64,000 nt of DNA from Galaxea fascicularis (Eukaryota; Cnidaria; Anthozoa; Scleractinia; Euphylliidae). Shown here piece after piece: positions 11,670 to 24,500 of this stretch (its first letter is position 1; each line of letters opens with the position of its first letter). Under the pieces are notes generated by a model. It was given only the letters and a program-made list of their open reading frames with translations. It was not told where the DNA came from and searched no databases. The position numbers and the translations under genes are program-made. Location: positions 2,287,001 through 2,351,000 of the forward strand of contig OX419345.1 of the NCBI GenBank assembly GCA_948470475.1. The letters are read 5' to 3'.

Positions 11670-12746
11670 ATGTTCAGCTCTGAAGGAAACCCCACAAACG
11701 AGAGCTCGACTCCGCAAGTTCCTGAAAAAGGTGACGAGTACCCGCTAGGGTTAATTGTTGGATATGTTATTCTCTATGTGGCCTTTTTCACCCTGGCATT
11801 CTTTGGCAACATCATGGTACTTCTAACTTGCTACAAGAAATACCGCTCTTCCCAGTCTATTCTCCTCTGCTACATATCGAGTTTGGCTGCCGCCGATCTG
11901 TTATTTGCGATCCTCTCAACATTTGACTTGTCGTACTTCTTTCTGAGCGATTGGCCGGGTGGCAATGCGATGTGTAAACTTCAGGGGACGCTGATCGAGA
12001 TTTCTTACACTGCTTCTATATTGACTCTTGTTGCCATCAGTTTTGAACGTTCTCGTTCTGTCAGATCCACTTCTTTAGCAAGAAATCGTGGTGTTGCGCA
12101 CCGAACTATAGTCATCAAAATACTATGGGCTGTGTCCTTTGTAGTGTGCGCGCCATTATTCTACGGATACGCAACTGAAAACGATAATGGGAAACAGCTT
12201 TGTGTGAATACTTACTGGGGTGACATTGGGCGCCAAACATACTACATTCTCCAAGCTGTGCTAATATTCATTTGCCCTCTAATCTTCATGATCTGGGCGC
12301 ACACCAAGATTCTGCGCGTTCTCAGAGCGCATATTAAACAAAGTGCTGGTGTAGGAACTGTCGACTCGAAACAACACAAAGTGACCAAGATGTTGGCGGT
12401 TGTGACGCTCGTGTTCTTCTGTTGTTGGGCTCCTTTCATTATGGTGCGAGCTCTGCGATATTTTTATGTTTACGAAGGGAACGCTATCTGGAAACTTACG
12501 CAGTTGATAATCTTTGGTAATTCCGCATTGAACCCGATTTTATATTGTTTCTATAGCGGGCAGTTTCGCAGATCATTCAAGGAGATTATACGATGTAAGT
12601 TTTCTTTGAAGGCAGCGCGACGCAAGAGCCGACATGGAATGAATTCAACGTTTGCTTTGCGTGATGTGAAACATAACAGCGTCAAAAGAATCGCGGAGAC
12701 AGATCGATTGAATGACCTCCACAGCTCATCGACGGCCTTTCAGTAA
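11670..12746 (+). CDS. class A G protein-coupled receptor, single exon
   Basis: This encodes a 358-residue seven-helix receptor in one exon, closest in the window to the 2532-3629 product. The N-terminus has an NES sequon. Helix 1 contains FFGN, helix 2 LAAADL, helix 3 opens with CKLQGTLIE, and the DRY position reads SFERS. Loop 2 contains LCVNTYWGD, close to the MCVNEYMGD of the first receptor. The third loop is followed by KVTKMLAVVTLVFF, almost identical to the first receptor. The region before helix 7 is RALRYFYVYEGNAIW and helix 7 carries NPILY, followed by a basic tail. Lack of introns and this similarity suggest an old retroposition followed by local duplication, as is common for cnidarian GPCR families. 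The ligand is unknown. Confidence 0.93.
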   Translation: MFSSEGNPTNESSTPQVPEKGDEYPLGLIVGYVILYVAFFTLAFFGNIMVLLTCYKKYRSSQSILLCYISSLAAADLLFAILSTFDLSYFFLSDWPGGNAMCKLQGTLIEISYTASILTLVAISFERSRSVRSTSLARNRGVAHRTIVIKILWAVSFVVCAPLFYGYATENDNGKQLCVNTYWGDIGRQTYYILQAVLIFICPLIFMIWAHTKILRVLRAHIKQSAGVGTVDSKQHKVTKMLAVVTLVFFCCWAPFIMVRALRYFYVYEGNAIWKLTQLIIFGNSALNPILYCFYSGQFRRSFKEIIRCKFSLKAARRKSRHGMNSTFALRDVKHNSVKRIAETDRLNDLHSSSTAFQ

Positions 12747-15507
12747 GAATGTAGAAGCAGGAGTTTTTGAAAAATTTTGTAAATAACTAGCTGTAACTGT
12801 ACTCAGCTACGCAACGGGTTTTTCTTCCCCGGAGGGGCAGAGGTAAATATGCATCACTCGCCGATTGGGTCATATTTACCTCTGCCTGGGCCATACACCT
12901 TGGCCCTTCACTTATCTACCTTAAAGTCATCAAATGGGCTTAACTACGACATACTGGTACAAAATATTTGATAGTTTGGGCCATAGTGGTGTGGAGGTTT
13001 CGATCCCTCCCCTGTCCTTCTCTAGCTCTTCGTGACTGTAGCCTTAACTCATCTGGATAGCAATATATTATAGAAAGACCCAGTGGTGCGTCAAGTATTT
13101 ATTAGCATAAGAAGGGTGAAACTCGTAAACAATGAAAAGCAATTTAATTTAAATTTGCTTTTTATTATATAGAAGATTAGTCCCTTTTACTGAAATCAAA
13201 ACTTTTTCGTTATTAGAGCGCAATTTCCGGAATATACGTCATCACCATTACCTATCGGATGTTGTAAGAAAATTCATAAAAATGTGACAAGTAAATATTG
13301 CATTGGATGGATGTGCACAGCGAAAAAACACAATAGATCCCTTTGGACCTTTTTATCCTCGAATTCCAAAGTTGGCTGTCACCCGGCGAAGCTGGGCTGT
13401 GCAAGTTTTATATACTAAATGCTGCAAATTTGGTTCAGTTGGCTCTTCAAAACACCTTCAGGTAGATAAAATTTAATATTTAGAAGCATTCAAGATCCAG
13501 TTTTAGGAAGCTACACAAACCAGCGTGAGCGCGTGCCCACTGTATAGATTACCTCATAACTTTCAGAGCATCCAGCGATATCTGCTATTGAATGCTTCAA
13601 TATTATCTTGTGGATATATAAATATGTTCGATCCTTAGCTATATTATTTCAATAATTAGTTCAATCAGTTTGATTAAAGATTTTTATCCAGGTGACCTCT
13701 TTAGCATCTCTTTTGTAAACACATTTACAATTTGCTTGGAGCCTTCCCTTCGTATACCGTTTTGCATTTGATTTATTTCACATTTTGGCGGTAAAATTTC
13801 CCGCAGAATTGCGTTACACTTTTCTCATTTGCAGCGCAAAACGTCCGTTAAGATCCGGAGCTAACACCTTAGGCATCTAGCAGCATTTCTTTGTTTTAAT
13901 TTTTTTCCGTTTTGAAGGCCATTATTGGGGGTCTTCAGACTTGCGTAAGTGTGCGAGATCGGCAACGTTTTGGCGGTAATCGTTTATGACATCAGTCTCG
14001 TTTCTATCCGACCAGCTGAATTTAACAATAAGGTAGAGGTTTGAAATCTGAAAGTAATACTCTACGCCGACTGCACTCCATCTCCTCCTCGTAAAGTTGA
14101 ATCTAAACGTCCCTCGTAGTAAACAGCAGAGGCGTGCGAACAATGAACCATTGAACTGAAGCGTTCTTTGAAGGGTAAATCGTACGTAACTAAACCACTT
14201 GATTCTGGTTTCATTCAAAATTTTTTATTGTTAATATTCAGTAGAAAACCCACAGCTTCACAAATAGGACGGACAGTCTGAATCCCAGCCGAACTTAGGC
14301 TGCAAAACAATCATCTTTCTTTCTTAATTTTTTTCTCGTGATCGCTCGAAAGGCGCGAGACATGCACCGAAAACGTGGATTTCTTCGTGAGCGAGCCTCA
14401 GACATTATTTCGATTCAGCGAGACCGAGCACGTTTGTGGCAGACATGAACGCCAAAAAATACGACTGTTTTGCAGTCTAATCAGCGCACAGGTATGAGCA
14501 TATTAGCATGTCGGAACTGAACGGAAATGATTAAAACTAGAAGCGGACAGAGAGGGCCCGCTTGAAGACTGGACTTACAGTCCGCAGAACCGACAAATCG
14601 CTTTAAAGGATTATCCCATGAAAAGAAAACAAACTTTCAGTGTGGAAGCCCCTAAAGGCTTCGAGACATTTAAAAGGCTAGCCTCATGATAGCAGCCTTT
14701 TGACTAAATAACTCCGAGTAAAAATAATTATTATGCAAATCTCTCTTACCACGCAATATGCCATAAAATATCCCACTTGTCACTTGCACTGATTTCCTTT
14801 GCATACACACACGCCTTCGTTGAGGCCCTTTATGAATAAGCAAGTTCATGGTGGGACTCCACAGGGAGCCCGGGCGCTGTGAAGCTGTTTATAAGCTTCA
14901 TAGGATACCCAGGGGTAAATATCTTTTCGGATGGAAGGTTGCCTAAGAAATTTTACTGACGCTATTACATAGGAAATAATAGATTTACCTTTCTTTGGTC
15001 ATTTTGTAAGGGATCTGTTTTAGCGCCAATAAGTAATAGGGTTTCTCCGTTCGATGTCAAAAGACAATTTCTTCAGTCACGTCGGAAACTATTACATAAC
15101 GAAATTAACTAAAGTCGCTTCCGGTGAGAGGTAATAGTTAATACTAGCAACATGAGACGTTAAAGTCGTCTCTAGTTTCCGAAGCGCCTGAAGCAACTGT
15201 GTTTTTCAAAACTAGCAGAGATCCCTTCCAGAACGACCAAGAGAAAGACACAGACACAAAGGTAAACGTTTCCTTTTCTTTAGTAATAGTATCAGTAACC
15301 CATAAAGCTTATAAATAGCTAACGTGCTCGGTCGGACTCCTTGTGAATATTCCATGGAAAACCAATCAAACGCATTGCAAGTAGTATATTATAAATATTC
15401 TTTTTGTCTATCCAATAATGTTCTTGACATTTCAATGCATTTTTCACGGTTAAGATGCACTCAGTTAGAGTGAACCAAAGGATCATTAGGCTAGGAGGCT
15501 ATGTTAG
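12747..15507. other. intergenic between a GPCR and the 3' end of the minus-strand aminopeptidase
   Basis: No gene supported. A small palindrome (12837-12885, GCAGAGGTAAATATG with its complement) lies just after the receptor gene. The rest is AT-rich, with scattered stops and no splice-bounded exon. The 3' UTR of the aminopeptidase must begin below 15508, but no clear AATAAA for it is visible; a weak AATATA lies near 15386. Confidence 0.4.
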
Positions 15508-18500
15508 CTAGAGGTCCTTCAACCGGCTGCTGAGAGAGTCCACTTGAATTTGGAGCCAGTCTTCCACCTCCTGGCTATGGTCGGCCATCCAGTTGATACA
15601 TCCTTCGATGTATTCAAGGGATTTCTTAGTAGCTCGTAAGGGGCCTAAAACGTCTTTGTGCTGGGCAACAAATTCTTTAACCTACAACAAAAAACCAGAT
15701 TACCGTGAAGTAATAATATCCAAACTGGAAAACAGACTAAAAGATAGACGGCCTTCCAAGGTGGAGAAGCGACAAGCGACATGACTCCGAAGACAGGCGA
15801 CACTCTTCTTGCAAAGCAACGACAACCGACAGAAACTGGCAGAAAGAAGCTCGACAGTTTGCGACAGGGGCAGTTCCCGATCCCTCTTTGTTTTTTGTTT
15901 TTGTTCGTTTGTTTGTTTTTTGCGACACTGTGACATTTGTCCCTAATCAACAGGCGACATACAGAGTCGTATACGAGCGACCGCTGAAGCGACACCAGAC
16001 CACCCCTTGGAAGGTTTCAAGATAGTCGGTTGCCTTTGAGTTGGTGTACAATCTCCTCTTTGTTTGCTTTTGTCGAGTTTGTAATGCGGCTGTTCATTGC
16101 TTACTATTGCAACTTTGGTTAACACAACTACTTAGATACACTACTTATTAACCGAGACTGAGGTCATTACAGGGAAATCTCAGACTGACGCTTTGATGTA
16201 TCGCCCGATCAATATCAAGGCCGAGGTATGAGATTTCCCTTTAATGACCGAAAGGACGAGTTTAATATGTTATTTATTATATGGCTTTTAATGGAAGTAA
16301 AACTAAAAAGAGAGCCTGTTTGCACCGGAAGTCGAATTTTGGCTTGTTCTTCCTCTCCAGAAAAACAGAACTTGTTTGAATGTTCCTCGTCATTCGCAAT
16401 TTTCAAAGGTCCAGATAATTTTGTCTCAGTTAAATACAGCCATTATTGAGAGAAAAAGTTTTAGTATGAGTTTTGCCGTTTGTGCTTACGGGAATCACCG
16501 GGCGAAGAAATCGTTTGGTAATGCCCGCGGTCATTACAAGGAAATAATGCCCACTCAGCAGCCAATCAAATCGCTCGTGCTATCGTTGCCATACCATAAA
16601 GAGTTATAAGATTTCTTGTACCTCATCTCACATACCAAACCCAGAAGTCTTTACTCCTTTTCCGCCCAAAACCGTGACAATGAAGATCTAGTAGACTCTG
16701 CTTCCACTCAGTAGTAAGACAAAGACCGTGCAAAGACCTGGGCCATTATTTTCTTTCTTTCAAAGCAATCACAGTTTCCCACAAGTATCACAGCACTGTC
16801 TTACCTCGTTTAGGTGGAACTCGGTGTTGAATCCTCGGGTAGCGATGCCCATCAAGTAGCTGATTTCCATGGCATCCTTTCCAACCCTAAATAACAAATT
16901 CATTTTGGCTCGATAAATAACCCGTACCACGAGACTATCATACACATTAGGAGTCTATATAGAGTTTCATGGCGCCGAAGAAATAGCCACACCATGGACA
17001 AAGCTTGGTGGACAACGAAGAGATCACCACTCTTAACGCTTAAATAATGTTATCCGTCCCTATTTTAGACTATTGAAAGTATAAAAGGTGTATAATTGTG
17101 TCGTACTCATGACACTTAAACCTCGTTAAAAAACTGTTATTATTATTCGTTATATGTCTGCTAACTATGGTTAACTATGAGTAAGTATAATATGTGTTTA
17201 TCATTTTCAGGTAAACGGCGGACCAGTGACAATTAAGCTAAAGAGTGGAAGGATCTCTACCGGGGCCACGATAATGATAATGGTAATCGATATAAGTCGT
17301 GGTAATTGTAATTATGATAATGATAACGATGATGATGATGACAATGATAATGACTATGATGATGACGATGTTGATGACGATGATAATGAGGGTTAGGATG
17401 ACGATGATGATGACGATGATGATGGCGATGATGATGAAGGTGAGGATGATGACGATGATGATAATGATAATAGTGACGATGACAATGATGATGATAATAA
17501 TGACGATGATGACGATGACGATGATGGTGATGATGATGATGACGACGATGATGATGACGATGGTTATGATGATAATGATGACGACGACGATGATGATGAT
17601 GATGACGATGATGATGAGGGTGAAGATAATGACGATGATGATGAAAGTGTTGGTGATGATGATAGTGACTGAGAGTGATAGTATAGTAATGACGAAAGCG
17701 AAAGTAAGCCGAAACACATTTACTTTTTAACAATCGTGTCGAAGTTTTTCCTGATAAAGTCCCAGGTGAGCAGACGGCCATATATATGGGAACCAACTCC
17801 TGAGATGGCGTGCAGCATGTCTTGTGTTCTTATCTTTGACTCATCCAGCGAGTAATTCAACAGCCTGAAAATTTGAGAATCACTTGAGTTGGACACGGAG
17901 AAAGTGTACACATTAACATCACGTGAAATGGGTGTTCTCGCTGTTTAACCAACGTTATTTTACCGATGTAAATGGTCGAGATAACCTGCGGTCTTTTACC
18001 ACTTCCAGTTTTTCCTTTCGTTCTATCCAACCTTTCCGTTGTCTTCAAGATAGCATTACAATAGACATCAACAGAGCCAAACACGTCAACTGGAAAATTT
18101 GGCACTCTCTGAATTTTCTTAAACCGATGTCTTCAGCAAAAGCGACGTGTGATTATTGGCTTTAGAGGAGGCTTTCAAACATTTCTGAAATATCAAACAA
18201 TCAGGATGTTCATTCTTAAGGTTGGTAAATTATAAAGAATTAAAATAGACAAACCTGTTCAACAGCCAAGGTTCCTTGGATCCTGAAAGAGCATACAACA
18301 TCCGGGACTTTTCAGTGGCGTCAATAGTGTTCTGGTATTTTTTCCACAAATACTCCCACTCCTCCACCCCGCCGAACTTGATGGCGGTATGGTACACAAT
18401 ATTGCGGATGTGAGGAGAGATGATAAGGCTGGAAACATGGTACAGAAAAGAAGAAGTGGTGATTTGATTTAAGGTCTATGCTCATTACCAATGTCAATTT

Positions 18501-21500
18501 GATCTCAATGTGCCGGATCGACGTCTGATCTAACTGAAGATAGGCCTTACGGCGGGATTCCGGACTAAGCAGCACAAAGGAGCTCAAGGCCCTCATGTTA
18601 GAGAGGAATGAATAGAGGAGGGCGATCCCTTGGTCCCGATATGTGTCGGCTAAGCCCACCCTCGTATCGTATCCCAATTTATAGGAGAATAGGAGAGCAA
18701 CTTGAAGACCTCAGTAGGTCCCTTTTAAAACTTTGATAACATTTTCCTGAATTCTTAAAATAAATGCCTGACTAAAGAGCTCAAGATGAAAATAGGAAAA
18801 AAAAAAGAAACGTTTTAAATAACCTGTTATTGTTCATCCACATTCTGAACCCAGTCAAACTGTAATTGACTGCGTGCGCATCTCCGTGGGTGGCTAGAGT
18901 TGACAGGACGTTATTTCGGAGATACCTGTAATTACAGAAAACATATAAGGAAATAATTATTCTAGATTTCAATGGCAAGAAATCTATATACATAGATATG
19001 TAGACCTAACGAGACAAAACAGTATCTTACATTTTCAGGATGTCTCCTTCGCTTTCCCATCCGACATATTTTTCAAGGGGCTTCACCTTCTTCACTATGT
19101 ATTTCTGTTGATACAACGCTTTAGTTAATATACTGCCTGTTAAATTAAAAGAGGTGAGGTGGCATCTAAGGGAAGGAGCAACAGAAAAGGATGAAGGGTG
19201 GAGCTGTGGCAGTTTTCGTGACTTTTTTTCTTTTTCGTCTGTTGCTTTTAATTTGCGGGATTTTTCAGGTGCGTGACACTTGTCAAATGGTGCGTCTCTG
19301 ATCAGTGAGCTTATGAAAAAATGGCTCTTTGTCAATCACAAGTCATAGCCACCTAGAATGAGCGTGCGCACAAAGTTCTCTTCTTGATCAGATCGGGTAC
19401 TCTTAAATTATGTCAAGCTGAGAAGAGGTGGCGACGAATGTACCACCTTGTGATAGTCTGTATCATAATAAAACTCAAGCTAAGATTTCCAACCCCAACG
19501 CGCTATGACTCTATATGCGCACCACTATCGGGCCACGCCGCTGGAAATGGACTGGCCATCGGCAATTTCCTGCGGAAAGATGCCAACGACATCACCATAA
19601 TTGTAATAGAGTGGACACTTTCGACCTAAGGTAGAGGGAGTACACAAAACAATTTGGTGTAGAACAGTAACTAAGTAGCTCAAGGAGCTGGACTGCAATG
19701 AACTAAAGGAAGACAGGCCGGGTAGAAGGACTTCGCTGCTGGCCCATATGCTACTAGGCACGACGGGTAGTAAGCTAAGCAAATAGCCCTGACTTACGCG
19801 GTAGTTTCCGTATGAAGGGCGCATGCTCAACATTGAGCCAATGAACCCCAAATGACTGAGCGCGGAGGACCACGGGACGTATTCTCTCTCCTTGTCCAAG
19901 TAAGCGGTCAGACCCAGCGCAGTGGACATTTGTACTTGGCCAGCCCTGCGTGCAAACACACACAAAGGAAAAGCGTTAAAGTTTTCGGTCTTCAGAGGAT
20001 TCAACAACGTTTGAGAGAACCAAAAGAGTTTAGAGACAGGAGGGATCTCTTTTCAAGATAACATCTCAATTACAGGTTTGGATGCGAAGTCATGCCGGCC
20101 ATGTCGGTTGGTAAGAACAGGAGGCTGCCTTTCCACTGGGAGCTAAACTTTATTTTCATGCATGCTCTGCGAACAAAATTGTATTGTATTGACCTCGAAC
20201 ATGGCTGCCTTGTCAGGTGGGTGAAAACCAAGAATAGACTTGCCTTGCTAAGTTGAATGCATCATCAATCAATCCGCTCCTATCCACGGCCTCGAAAACC
20301 TGAAAAATGTCATATAACACAATAACACTGACTCCCAGCAAAATCTGCAAGAATGCGGTTTCTTTAGAATGCGCAGAAGTGCACGATCGTTTGAGAACGT
20401 GTGCGGGCGGTCATGCCAGTCAACTGGCCCCGGAAGTCAAGATGAGATACTCGTTCCAGACCATTCTGGGCGCTGGTCACAGGTTACTCCAGCAAAGTGT
20501 AACATACATACATACACACATACATACATTACTTTATTTACCCTGAGATTTTAGAGTAGCTTATGCAGCTAATATCTCCAAGCATTTAAACATCGGATGA
20601 GATAGACCACCACACCTAGCTATAACCTAACTGTCATGTTCCTAAATTGACTTGGAAATAACCGAAATATTCTCAAGATAACGCACCCTAACAATAAATT
20701 TTCAGGAAATGAAACGAGATGGAGAAACTGCAGTCCACTTACCTTGTGGTTTTTGTTGAGTTGTTTGATCAATCTGTTCCAGTTGTTTTTGTTGTAGTTC
20801 ACACGATAAAATCCTGTCTGCCCCACATTTGCCTTGATCCAGCGGTACTTCGATTTACCGATGGGCATTTGACCTGTTCAAATAATATAACAGTAAAACA
20901 ATCAATTATGATTTTAAACTGCTCGACGTCCTTTTCTCACTATTATTCGTTTTTTCATAGGCAAATCAAATGTTCTGCTAAAACCAATTCTAGACTTGGT
21001 GATGAGGTGGGTTTCCTTTATGAACAAATTGCTATTGACACAGATCTATCAGAAACGCCTTTATGGTTAAAATAGATTTACGGTTTGAGACCACACTCCA
21101 CCCGCAAGGGCCCGACTATACCACTGATGTCTCATATTCTCTCACCAGTGTTGTACCGACAGTTTTACGTGACGTCACTGCCTGAGCAGAAAGACATTCG
21201 TGCTGGGCACACAATCGAAGACATTTTAACACAGTCATCACATGGGAGGTGACTACGTTTGTCCCCTACAGGCTAATAAATCTTACCATATTCTTACCAT
21301 TTTTGCCTTTCAGCCACACTGTACGCTTCTTGGAAGGTCTGTGTGACGTCATATATGTGAGCGGTACTTGCCAGTTGTAACTGTGAAAGAGTTAAAAAAT
21401 CTGGATCAGTTCAATAAGAGATTTGTAGATCACAGATGGACCAATCTGCTGAGAAAAAAAGGGGGGGCGGGATGCCGCATAGCAAAACCTTTTCTTCAAG

Positions 21501-24500
21501 GTTATATCGAATGTTGAAGTTTTCTGTAAAGCTTTGCATAATCAACTCTTCTTATAAGAACATTAATGACATGAAAGTTCTTACTTCTTGGTCTCGTCAT
21601 CGTATTTTTTTGTTCCTTGCTTAACGTCTCTTAAGAATCGTTTCTGAGTGGCCACAACCTTTTTCGAGCCATCTCTGCGCTGTATGTTGTCGTCATCAAT
21701 ATAGATAACTGGGTATCCTTTTTGTTTAATCCATGTGTCCATGATGGCCTTCACATCCAGGTCTTTACACACCTGGGCAAAGAGAAAATTGTCTTAACAA
21801 GAGGGCATGGTGTAGTGAGGCTTTCACTAGCTTCGACGTGGAGTAAGGGTAGCAAATAAAAGGTCAGCGAGGCTTGCGAAACGTTCCAGTCTGCAGCAAC
21901 AATCCCTCTCTTATCAATACCAGTTTATATACATTTTCCTCATTTAGTCAAAACGCTCAAAGGGTTTCGTTGGTTTCCTTGGTCCAGAATTCAGTTCTTC
22001 CTCAGATTCACGTATGATAAAGTATAACTATAATCTCTTGATTCTTTTGTGTTTCGCGTGCATGGACTAAATCTGCATCCCCATTGGGATTACTTTGGGC
22101 AATAATACATCCATAACGTTTAATAAATACAAAATTTTATTAGAATATGACGTAAAACGTAACTTGTGTACTTGGGAAAATGGGTTGACAGATACCTTTA
22201 CTTTATTCCAACTACACATTGAATGGTTTTATATTAAGGCTTATAACTTACACGGCTCAAGGCTTTCCACAAGTCATCAGCTTCCGCATTTCCATATTTG
22301 TGACTATTTAAATAAAGCTGAAAGTAGCCAAAGGTAAGATCATGATAAAAGTTAAGAAAATGTTTCCTTAGAAACGAAGACTTAACAAACAAAATACCTC
22401 CAATCCTTTCTGGAACTTTTTATCTCCGATGAAGCTTCGAAGCATGCGGATAACAGAGGAACCCTGTAGGAAGACAGAACAGACAATCAATTATGGAAAA
22501 AATCATCGATTAAGTTTGTGCATATTTATAAGCTGGGCATAAATTTCTTCTTTACTCGAAGGTACTTACTTTTTATCGGTCACTTATCTTATCTTTTATG
22601 AAATATATTTCATGCTGAGCCTGACATGTTTATAAGTAATTTCCCAAGGTGCAGCTGGACACTCCTGTCATCCGAGAATTTATCTCATAGCTCTTTTAGC
22701 ATGCGTACAAGCTAGGTATGAAACAACTTTCGCTCGCTGATTTAAGAAAATCAAGATCATTTTTCCCTCCCTCCTTGCTCATAGTTTCTTGTGGATAACG
22801 GGTGTGCCATCACCATCACCTTTGCTGGGATTTTGTCTTTTACATTTGGGTATTTCCAGGTTACTACGCTGATTTTCAGCAAAAGGCCTTGTCCATCAGG
22901 GCTTGGCCAAAATATCCTAAACGGATGGAACTCGCACGAATCAACACCTTCATTGTCAACAAGAGTAGTATTCACATATGTAGCCAAAGTAACTATAACG
23001 AATGACCGACCATACCTTATCGTAAGAGATGCTGTCAAAAATCTCTGTGATCTGGGACGGATTATGGACTGGTACAGATATGGGATGGGTGTTTTCCATG
23101 CTGTCAGCTGACAGAGCTGTCTGTAATGTGTGAGCCACGAACTGCTCCAGCTGCATTAACATTACAAAGAAAAATTAAAATTCAAGTCTGCGTTGAAATT
23201 CAAAGATTACTCAGGAAGTTACTCCCACAAACCGTTCACTTTCAGCCAGCGTGCCGGAGAAGCACTGCACGCTTTGTGTTGGTTATCAGCTAGCCTCCTT
23301 ATCAATAAGAAGCGTTTTTTCCGCATTTGATATTTGCTGAGGCGCATAGACACTCAAAGCATTACGTACCACTTTCCAGTCTTTTCGAAAATTATCAGTG
23401 CCGATATATTCCACATAATTAGCAAAGCCTTCGTTAAGCCATAAGTCATTCCACCACTTCATCGTCACCAGGTTCCCAAACCACTGATGCGCAAGCTCGT
23501 GAGCGACCACGATAGCCACATCCTGCTTGTCAGCGGCGCTAGAGGAGGCCGGATCACTCAGCAAGTAGGTCTCTCGAAAGGTGAGTATTCCCCAGTTCTC
23601 CATGGCGCCTGCGCCAAAATCAGGCACGGCGACCAAATCTGTGGGGATAAAAGTGATTCATATGCTGCTACCCTTTTTCCTCGTACACTTCCGGGGTAAA
23701 TTGTTTTTCGTTCCATATTGTAGGATCGTTTTTCACGTCCACTAATACAATATTGTCATGACCGGATAAGTTGATTAAATCTCAGCTTACCTATCTTGGG
23801 CAATGGGTATGGGATGTTAAAGAAATTTTCATAATAATTTGTGACGTTTTCCGCCACGCTGAGGGCAAGATCTGTGCTGTTAATGGCGTCTTTCCTGGAC
23901 CACACACGAATCTGCAGTTAGAAAACGTTTAATAGTCACAACTAAGATATGTTAAGATGTTTCTCCCTCGCCCTACAACCTTTAGATCACCCGGCTGTTG
24001 TCATTAATTAAGTTGTTCATTCATTCATTCATTCATTGGTTTGTTCATTCGTTCGTTCATTCATTCATGAATTGCAGGAATGGCTTCTTTTTACGTTTCC
24101 CAGTGAGATTTGATAGTTCGCTAAAAATGGAATTCAATACAATTTGCCAATTATATTTCAGTACCAAGAAAATGGTTAGGCTAAAAATGCATAGTTTTCT
24201 GTCCAATGTTTGTCAAGTATTTTTACAAAAGCTTTGCTCTTTCAGCTTGTTTCTTGCTTCATAAATAAATGTTTTCGCGACAGTTGGGTAGACAAAGCGA
24301 GATCCAATCTGTACTAACCCTATTTCCCCTCTTTGTATGAGTCTCTTTGTACGCAAAATCACACACGATGAAGGCCAGCAGGTATGTGCTCATCTTAACA
24401 GTTTCTTTAAAGTGGCTCTCCATGAAGCCGTCGTCACGGGATACGATCTTGGCCACAGGCATGTTGGAGAGAGCCTTGAAGTCCTTCTCGTGCACTAAAG

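Noticed and set aside
17238..17796. Long overlapping frames of poly-Ile/Val, poly-His/Arg and poly-Met/Thr
   Set aside because: They are translations of the GAT/GAC microsatellite, which has no stop codons in most frames, and it lies in an intron.
18321..18677. A 118-codon minus-strand frame
   Set aside because: It overlaps exon 15 in a different frame and runs into the upstream intron; no domain is visible.
19525..20007. A 160-codon minus-strand frame
   Set aside because: Only 19798-19945 of it is exon 12 of the aminopeptidase; the remainder reads through intron on both sides.
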